A stretch of DNA of 64,000 nucleotides from Bacillota bacterium. GTDB lineage: Bacteria > Bacillota > Clostridia > Christensenellales > UMGS416. Under the pieces are notes generated by a model, which was given only the letters and a program-made list of their open reading frames with translations, was not told where the DNA came from and did not search any database. The DNA lies in contig JAEZSE010000005.1 in the NCBI GenBank assembly GCA_023421955.1, forward strand, positions 62,001-126,000. The letters run 5' to 3'. The position numbers and the translations under genes were made by a program. Below are positions 58,917 through 64,000 of the stretch, in pieces. Each line of letters begins with the position of its first letter. Within the stretch, counting starts at the first letter, position 1.

Positions 58917-60089
58917 ATGGGCGAAATACACATTCGGAGAGTATGCACAAAGATGTCTGCATTTTTCTTTCTATTCGCAGCAGGCATGAGCGCTTATGTC
59001 TCCTTTGTGACATTATGGCAGAAGTCTGCCGGCTATTCGGAAATGGCCATTGGCGCCTTGTCTTCGGCTAGCGCGCTCATTGCGATACTTCTTCAGCCAG
59101 CCCTGTCGTTAGCCGCGGACCGAGCCCGTGATAAAAACGTCGTTTTGCGGATTCTGCTTGCAGTGCAGGCGATATCTGCGTTTCTGCACAGGATTTCCGG
59201 CCCATGGCCCTATGTGCTTGCTGTGATGTCAGCACTTACTGCTGCACAAAGCGCTGCTCTGGGGCTATCCAACGCCGTTATCCTCGATGAGTTGCGCCAT
59301 GACGGCGCACCTGATCGGTTTGGTGGGGTGCGAATCAGCTATTCTTGGGGATTTGCGTTGGCAGGTCTGTTGGCCGGCGTTGTAGCCTCCGGAGATCCCA
59401 GCCGGGTTTTTCTACTGTGCGGCATGATCGATCTGCTGGCGTTGGCAGCAAGCTTCCTGCTTCCCGATGTGCCAGGCTATCAGCACAGCGGCACCAGAAT
59501 GGGTGTTCGGCAGCTTCTCAAATATCGTGAATTCTGCATCCTCCTGGCATACAGCCTGGTGGTTCACATCACCCATAGTCTGGCGGTTGCTTTCTTACCG
59601 ATCTATTTCAATTCCTTGGGAGCACCAGGTTGGGTTTATGGCATTGGAATATTTGTTATGGCTGCTGCTGAGACGCCGTTCCTGCTGTGCAGCGGCAAGA
59701 TCCTGCACAGAATATCCATTCGCAGCCTGTTGGTTGTCCCGGGAGTGGCCTTTGCTTTGCGGTGGTTTCTTACGGCGATTGCGACGCAGTGGTGGCAACT
59801 ATTGGCGCTCTACGCACTGCATGGTGCTGGAGTGATCGTGATTTATCTGGCACTGGCCCGATATGTGAACGACAACCTGCCCAAAGAGCTGTCAGCGACA
59901 GGGCAGGGGGTGGTGAATGCGGCTGTCATCAGTGCATCACGGGTGGTCGGTGCTTTGCTGGGTGGGGTATTGTCCACCTGGATTGGTATGCGTGCAACAT
60001 TCCAGGCGATGGGGTGGGTCACTCTTGTCGCCGGTGCTGGATTATTTCTATTCACCAAGTTGCGACGGGAACACGGCAATAACCGATGA
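58917..60089 (+). CDS. MFS transporter (LacY/MFS_1-like)
   Basis: A 390-residue permease with about 12 hydrophobic helices, no large loops, and a basic C-terminus (LRREHGNNR). Internal RARDKNVVLRILL and the HRISIRSLLVVPG loop suit the MFS_1-like (nucleoside/oligosaccharide) group, but the substrate is not clear. ATG 58917 follows GTGGAG; a TTG at 58902 precedes that site. It ends 7 bases before the convergent DUF6512 gene. Confidence 0.85.
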   Translation: MGEIHIRRVCTKMSAFFFLFAAGMSAYVSFVTLWQKSAGYSEMAIGALSSASALIAILLQPALSLAADRARDKNVVLRILLAVQAISAFLHRISGPWPYVLAVMSALTAAQSAALGLSNAVILDELRHDGAPDRFGGVRISYSWGFALAGLLAGVVASGDPSRVFLLCGMIDLLALAASFLLPDVPGYQHSGTRMGVRQLLKYREFCILLAYSLVVHITHSLAVAFLPIYFNSLGAPGWVYGIGIFVMAAAETPFLLCSGKILHRISIRSLLVVPGVAFALRWFLTAIATQWWQLLALYALHGAGVIVIYLALARYVNDNLPKELSATGQGVVNAAVISASRVVGALLGGVLSTWIGMRATFQAMGWVTLVAGAGLFLFTKLRREHGNNR

Positions 60090-60096
60090 CTGCCAC

Positions 60097-60624
60097 TTAA
60101 CCTGGCCCATATGTGCCGGTGGACGTGTCCAAAAACAAAGGCAAATGTGGTGGGTAAAAAGTGAATGCAGAAAATAGCAGGAATATCGCGGTTAGTGCCA
60201 GGATTGCCAGCACCCGCCTGTTTCTTGATGCTAAGAGGCTTCGCTCCAAACGCTGAGCCAGCCACTGATACAAGAAAGAGGACGCTGCCAGAATCGCAAT
60301 GCTTAAAATGACGTTCTCCAGTTGAAAGGCTTCCTTGAAAAGGTAATACGCAGCCGGTATCAAGAGCAGCGAGAGGGGGAGGGACAATGCCCGGGCTTGA
60401 AAGAATCTGGTTCTGCTTTCGATGCCGGAGATGCGCCAGTCGACAACCATCCAAAGAAGCGCCGCTGTGCTCAGCAGCTTCATGTGCTCCCAGACACTTT
60501 CATTCACCGCAAATAACACTGCCGCAACCGGAGAATTGCCAAGAAGCTTATACAGGAAATGAAAAGCAGATCCGAGTAGGAAAATGACAACAGAGCTCAA
60601 TACAAGACGATTCTTTGCTCGCAC
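60097..60624 (-). CDS. DUF6512 membrane protein
   Basis: A 175-residue membrane protein with about five helices. The AVNESVWEHMKLL motif at about residue 40 is characteristic of DUF6512, a family of unknown function in Firmicutes. GAGGTGA is followed five bases later by GTG 60624, giving the start; the GTG at 60633 lies within the ribosome-binding site. Confidence 0.75.
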   Translation of the reverse strand: MRAKNRLVLSSVVIFLLGSAFHFLYKLLGNSPVAAVLFAVNESVWEHMKLLSTAALLWMVVDWRISGIESRTRFFQARALSLPLSLLLIPAAYYLFKEAFQLENVILSIAILAASSFLYQWLAQRLERSLLASRNRRVLAILALTAIFLLFSAFTFYPPHLPLFLDTSTGTYGPG

Positions 60625-60702
60625 AGATCTCACCTCATATGGTATCGTATGCCATATCGCGGGGAACTAAACCTCTGTCAGCCTTGAGAGAACAGGTGAG
60701 GG

Positions 60703-61935
60703 CTAGACTGAGTGGCTGGCGTTGACCAGTTCATAATACCATTTCAAAGACTCATAATATGCTGTCGCGACCTGCCCCAAGCTCACCCCTAGCTTTGCTG
60801 AAGCCTGGTTTGCCTCTTGCCATTGCCCCTGTTCATAGCTCTGGATTAGGTGCAAAGCTTGCGCCATGCTTGTATCCTGAGCCACACCGGTCAGAATCGC
60901 GATGATTTCCTCATCAATGTTCATCGCGGGGAGCAATTCCTCAAACGGGCAGCCTGTGAGAGCGTCGAGCAAAGAAAACAACCCCAGGAGGGAATATTCT
61001 GAACTTTTATCGGCGCGTCCCATCATCGGGCCGAGCAACTCCATAAACTTGGCACGGATGATGGATGTTGTCACCAGCGCCTCTGGTTTGCCGATGCCAA
61101 GGCGGCGGAGGGATGCCAGATAGATCCATCTCCGGATACCGTCCAGACCCAGGGCCACAACCGCTTGCCGCAGGGAAGATATTCGCTGCAGCCTGCCATA
61201 ATATGCTGAATTGGACAACTTGATCGTTTCCATGGAGAGCTTAACATCGCTTTCGATAGCCGATACGATGGCACGAATGTCGGGATCTGTGCTGTTCACC
61301 GCTTGCATAAGGCGGATATGGCCCAATTTGCTGGCCACAATGGTTTTTGTTTTCAAGATCATCGGCTTTGCAAAAAAATAGCCCTGGAACAAACCGTAGC
61401 CCATTTCTTTCGCACGGTTGAATTCTTCCTCGGTCTCGATCTTTTCCGCCAGGAACTCAATTCCTTTGTGCCGATTCATCTGAATGGAACGGTATTGATC
61501 ATCCAGAGAAAGCTGGCGGAAATCCACCTTGATGATATCGGCCAGCTTTGTCATCGGCTCAAATACCGGAGCAAGCACATAGTCATCCAGAGCAAGGCGG
61601 TATCCGTTCTGCTTTAATTGCTGGCAGGTGTTCAGGATGTCTTTTGTAGGTGCTACAGTCTCCATGATCTCAATAACAAGCTGGTCTTTCGGCAGCAGGT
61701 TTGCCACGCCGCTTTTCAACAAACTCGCGGTAAAATTGATGAATGCAAGCTTACCATTTGTCAGCGAATCAAGCCCCATAGACAAAAAGGCAGAGGTAAT
61801 AACCCTGGATGTCGCATACTCACCGTCTGCCGAGCTGTATTCATTGAATTTCTCCGATTCTCTATGCAACAGCTCATATCCGACCAAATTCCTGTTTCTG
61901 TCAAATATTGGCTGACGAGCAACAAATAAATCCAT
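60703..61935 (-). CDS. EAL-HDOD signalling protein (YuxH family)
   Basis: A 410-residue protein. Residues 1-200 form an EAL-type domain: FVARQPIFDRNRNLVGYELLHR (ELL where active enzymes have EAL), LVIEIMET, RLALDDYV, IIKVDF, LAEKIETEEEF and LFQGYFFAKP. Residues 205-400 are an HDOD domain lacking the HD residues. YuxH proteins often do not hydrolyse c-di-GMP but relay signals. The EAL acidic residues are largely retained, so activity is open. ATG 61935 follows GAGGTGA; the longer frame to 62058 is unsupported. Confidence 0.88.
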   Translation of the reverse strand: MDLFVARQPIFDRNRNLVGYELLHRESEKFNEYSSADGEYATSRVITSAFLSMGLDSLTNGKLAFINFTASLLKSGVANLLPKDQLVIEIMETVAPTKDILNTCQQLKQNGYRLALDDYVLAPVFEPMTKLADIIKVDFRQLSLDDQYRSIQMNRHKGIEFLAEKIETEEEFNRAKEMGYGLFQGYFFAKPMILKTKTIVASKLGHIRLMQAVNSTDPDIRAIVSAIESDVKLSMETIKLSNSAYYGRLQRISSLRQAVVALGLDGIRRWIYLASLRRLGIGKPEALVTTSIIRAKFMELLGPMMGRADKSSEYSLLGLFSLLDALTGCPFEELLPAMNIDEEIIAILTGVAQDTSMAQALHLIQSYEQGQWQEANQASAKLGVSLGQVATAYYESLKWYYELVNASHSV

Positions 61936-62025
61936 CCTAATAATCACCTCTGATGATTTAGCAATACCTACTTTTGATTGATGCCCAGGTATCGCATCTT
62001 CGTAACAGGTATTTGCGAATTCCAA

Positions 62026-62055
62026 GAAAAAAGCCTCCCCCTGAGTTGGGAGAGG
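62026..62055 (-). terminator. Intrinsic terminator for the oxoamine-synthase gene
   Basis: On the minus strand GCCTCTCCC pairs with the GGGGGAGGC arm (with one bulge), 6-base loop, followed by a run of six T. It lies 20 bases after the stop at 62075. Confidence 0.8.
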
Positions 62056-62074
62056 CAAGACACAATGATAAGCA

Positions 62075-63250
62075 TCAGATCTTTGAAAACACCCTCTTGA
62101 ACGCCTCCACCGCGGTGTCCATCTGCTCTTTGGTGTGGGTGGCTGTATAGCTTGTGCGCAGCATGCACTGGCCTTCGGCCACAGCCGGTGGGATAACCGG
62201 GTTCACATAAACGCCTTCCTCAAACAGCATTTTGGTGATCATGAACGTACGCACCATGTCATAGGTGTAAACCGGGATGATGGCCGTGTCACCGTCAATA
62301 ATGGGGATGCCGGCTTCCTTCAGCTTGCCGCGCATGTAATTGGCGATGTCAATCAGTGCCTTCTGGCGCTGCGGCTCACTACGGATGATGCGCAACGCCT
62401 CCAGAGCGGCAGCGGCGTTGGCCGGAGGGATGGACGCGCTGAAGATGAAAGGGCGAGACTTGTGCTTCACATAATGGATCACCGGCTCCGAGGCCGCAAT
62501 GCAGCCGCCCAGCGAGGCCAAGCTCTTTGAGAACGTGGTCATGATGATGTCCACCTCGTCCTCCAGGCCAAAGTGGTTGGCCGTGCCCCTGCCGCAGTCC
62601 CCCACCATGCCCACACCATGGGCGTCATCCACCATTAAGCGGGCGTTGTACTTTTTCTTTAGTTCCACAATAGCCGGCAGGTTTGCAAGATCTCCGCTCA
62701 TACTGAACACACCGTCTACTACAATCAGCTTGCCCGCATCCGCCGGCAGCCGCGCCAGTGTCTCTTCCAGATCTTGCATGTCATTGTGGCGGAATTTAAC
62801 AGTGCGCTTGGCAAAGCTCAGCTTGCAGGCGTCCACGATGCTGGCGTGGTTTTCCTCATCGTTGATGATGTAGTCATGCCAGCCTACGATGGAAGATATG
62901 ATGCCGAGATTCGTTTGGAACCCGGTGCTATAGGTGAGTGCAGCTTCCTTGTGAAAGAAATCAGCAAGTTCTTGCTCAAGCTGCTCGTGCAGCACCAGCG
63001 TGCCATTCAGGAACCGTGATCCGGAGCAGCCTGTACCGTATTGATCAAGGGCATCCTTGGCGGCCTGTATCGTCCTAGGATCGGACGTGAGGCCCATATA
63101 GTTGTTTGAGCCGATCATGATAATGCGGCGTCCGTCAATGGTTACTTCAGTATCCTGTGCGGTTTGCAGTGCGTGAAAGTAGGGATAGAGACCGGATTTT
63201 ATCGCCTCTCTTGCGTCGGTGAAATTGTTACACCTTTCGAAGATATCCAT
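62075..63250 (-). CDS. Alpha-oxoamine synthase, serine-palmitoyltransferase-like
   Basis: A 391-residue PLP enzyme of the KBL/BioF/SPT family that joins an amino acid to an acyl-CoA with loss of CO2. Motifs: LYPYFHALQ, MIGSNNYMGLT, YGTGCSGSRFLNGTLVLH, DDAHGVGMVG and the PLP lysine in TTFSKSLASLGG. The SKS-x-AS-x-GG form, GSNNY and the closing YVNPVIPPAV and ATHT are features of bacterial serine palmitoyltransferases more than of KBL or BioF, which have a GKALG-type motif. Thus 3-ketosphinganine-like production is plausible, though glycine C-acetyltransferase cannot be excluded. ATG 63250 follows AGGAGG by six bases. Confidence 0.8.
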   Translation of the reverse strand: MDIFERCNNFTDAREAIKSGLYPYFHALQTAQDTEVTIDGRRIIMIGSNNYMGLTSDPRTIQAAKDALDQYGTGCSGSRFLNGTLVLHEQLEQELADFFHKEAALTYSTGFQTNLGIISSIVGWHDYIINDEENHASIVDACKLSFAKRTVKFRHNDMQDLEETLARLPADAGKLIVVDGVFSMSGDLANLPAIVELKKKYNARLMVDDAHGVGMVGDCGRGTANHFGLEDEVDIIMTTFSKSLASLGGCIAASEPVIHYVKHKSRPFIFSASIPPANAAAALEALRIIRSEPQRQKALIDIANYMRGKLKEAGIPIIDGDTAIIPVYTYDMVRTFMITKMLFEEGVYVNPVIPPAVAEGQCMLRTSYTATHTKEQMDTAVEAFKRVFSKI

Positions 63251-63553
63251 GACATGCCTCCTGAGAATATAGATAAATAATACCGTTGTCATGCAATTAT
63301 AGCATGTTTCTGTCGCCTTAGCACCAAATAGAGTTTTTTGTCATTATGCAAAAAGTGGTAAATAATAATGATTTAAAGATGGGAGTCCTGCTTGCATTTA
63401 CAGGGTAAAGGAGATATTATTCATAGATAGCTGACGAATTTGGGTGAAATAAGTCTGCTAATGATGTATCGTGGCGGCAGGGAATGTACAACGGGAAGCC
63501 ACCTCGGTTTTATGCAAGTATTGGTATTCGATGCATGGAAGCGAAATATAGAC
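63251..63553. other. Non-coding gap between oxoamine-synthase and SDR genes
   Basis: About 300 AT-rich bases. On the minus strand a TATAAT lies near 63295-63300, a likely -10 for the oxoamine-synthase gene, but the -35 is unclear. No coding sequence is supported here. Confidence 0.4.
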
Positions 63554-64000
63554 TTACGGTTGTTCTTGCTTGTCGCTGTCAGAAGGCTTGATGCGGCTAA
63601 GCGCGTTGGCCCAGCGCCGCGCAACGATCCGGGTGCGCCATGATAGCGGGGCGAAGGCGCTAATCCGTGCAATGAAAACGTTGATCCATCCTGGAATGTA
63701 GATGCGTTTACCGCGAGAAGCCGCGCGGAGTGTGCCTTCGGCCACGAATGACGGAGGATATGCGGTCACACGGCCCCAGAAACCCTGCGACTCAATGGAG
63801 CGCCGCCAGTAATCGCTAGTCGGGATGCCAGCCGGGCAGACCACAGTGACGGTGGCGTTCTGGTGCCGAAGCTCCTCCGAAAGCGCAAATGCAAAGTGAA
63901 CAAGAAAACGCTTGGAAGCAGCGTAAAGCGCTTTATACGGCATTGGCTGAAAGGCTGCGAGGCTTGAGATGAATACGATACGAAACGGCGCATTGGCATC
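63554..64000 (-). CDS. Short-chain dehydrogenase/reductase, C-terminal part
   Basis: The last 148 residues of an SDR, cut by the right edge; the NAD(P)-binding GxxxGxG region lies outside. The catalytic set is visible: RIVFISSLAAFQPMPYK (Ser), then YAASKRFLVHFAFALSEEL (Tyr-x-x-x-Lys) and VVCPAGIPTSDYW. The C-terminal portion is more hydrophobic and basic (WINVFIARISAFAP). It is encoded upstream of the SPT-like gene on the same strand, so reduction of a 3-keto product is an attractive but unproven role. Confidence 0.85.
   Translation of the reverse strand, partial: DANAPFRIVFISSLAAFQPMPYKALYAASKRFLVHFAFALSEELRHQNATVTVVCPAGIPTSDYWRRSIESQGFWGRVTAYPPSFVAEGTLRAASRGKRIYIPGWINVFIARISAFAPLSWRTRIVARRWANALSRIKPSDSDKQEQP

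Noticed and set aside
63421..63672. Minus-strand frame of 83 codons near the SDR end
   Set aside because: It overlaps the SDR C-terminus in another frame and has no recognisable domain.

Overview
The window reads as a chromosomal stretch from a spore-forming, probably anaerobic Firmicute of the class Clostridia. Supporting signs are the ctsR-mcsA-mcsB-clpC stress operon, SpoIIP with its DUF1614 partner, AddAB instead of RecBCD, an indolepyruvate:ferredoxin oxidoreductase with phenylacetate-CoA ligases, Shine-Dalgarno sites of the AGGAGG/GAGGTGA kind, and sigma-A promoters. Most of the sequence is moderately GC-rich; 618-2890 is visibly more AT-rich and holds gene remnants. Genus cannot be decided from the sequence alone.

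Layout. 1-617 is the 3' end of guaA. 618-2887 looks like an accessory or decaying tract: a terminator, an aldo/keto reductase scrap, a beta-propeller gene and a frameshifted GyrI-like gene. 2888-7952 carries a SanA-like DUF218 protein, a NYN-domain nuclease candidate, a response regulator with a degenerate GGDEF domain, a GNAT enzyme, a secreted SH3-M14 carboxypeptidase and MscL. 8097-12708 is the CtsR regulon operon with a perfect CtsR operator. 12863-18724 holds a KimA-like K+ transporter, a VanY-like peptidase, a PHP/glutamine-amidotransferase fusion, a VOC protein and an HD hydrolase. 18882-21619 holds the DUF1614-spoIIP sporulation pair and a polysaccharide deacetylase. 21702-29734 is a long rightward run: paaK-iorA-iorB-paaK-ACT (aryl-2-oxoacid to aryl-CoA to aryl acid), then alr, a 5-formyl-THF cyclo-ligase and a membrane protein. 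30063-33139 carries yqeG, an endonuclease-IV-like TIM barrel, an M24 peptidase and efp. 33288-34939 is the KDPG aldolase/KDG kinase pair. 34989-42948 has DegV, a radical SAM protein, a lipoprotein, a sugar isomerase-like TIM barrel, PepF, an MFS permease and an unusual acyltransferase. 43109-54924 holds manA, addBA, surE, an RpiR regulator, a flavoprotein, a LiaF-like protein and a DUF1858 protein. 55183-58865 is a heterodimeric ABC exporter. 58917-64000 has an MFS permease, a DUF6512 protein, an EAL-HDOD protein, a serine-palmitoyltransferase-like oxoamine synthase and a truncated SDR.

No tRNA, rRNA, CRISPR array, intact insertion sequence or classical riboswitch was recognised. The observations most worth checking are the PHP-GATase fusion with an altered catalytic triad and an internal ribosome-binding site at the domain junction (15669-17654), the run of DnaA-box-like motifs at 54928-55032, the SPT-like/SDR pair at the right edge, and the degraded tract behind guaA. 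Coordinates of promoters, terminators and starts were read by eye.
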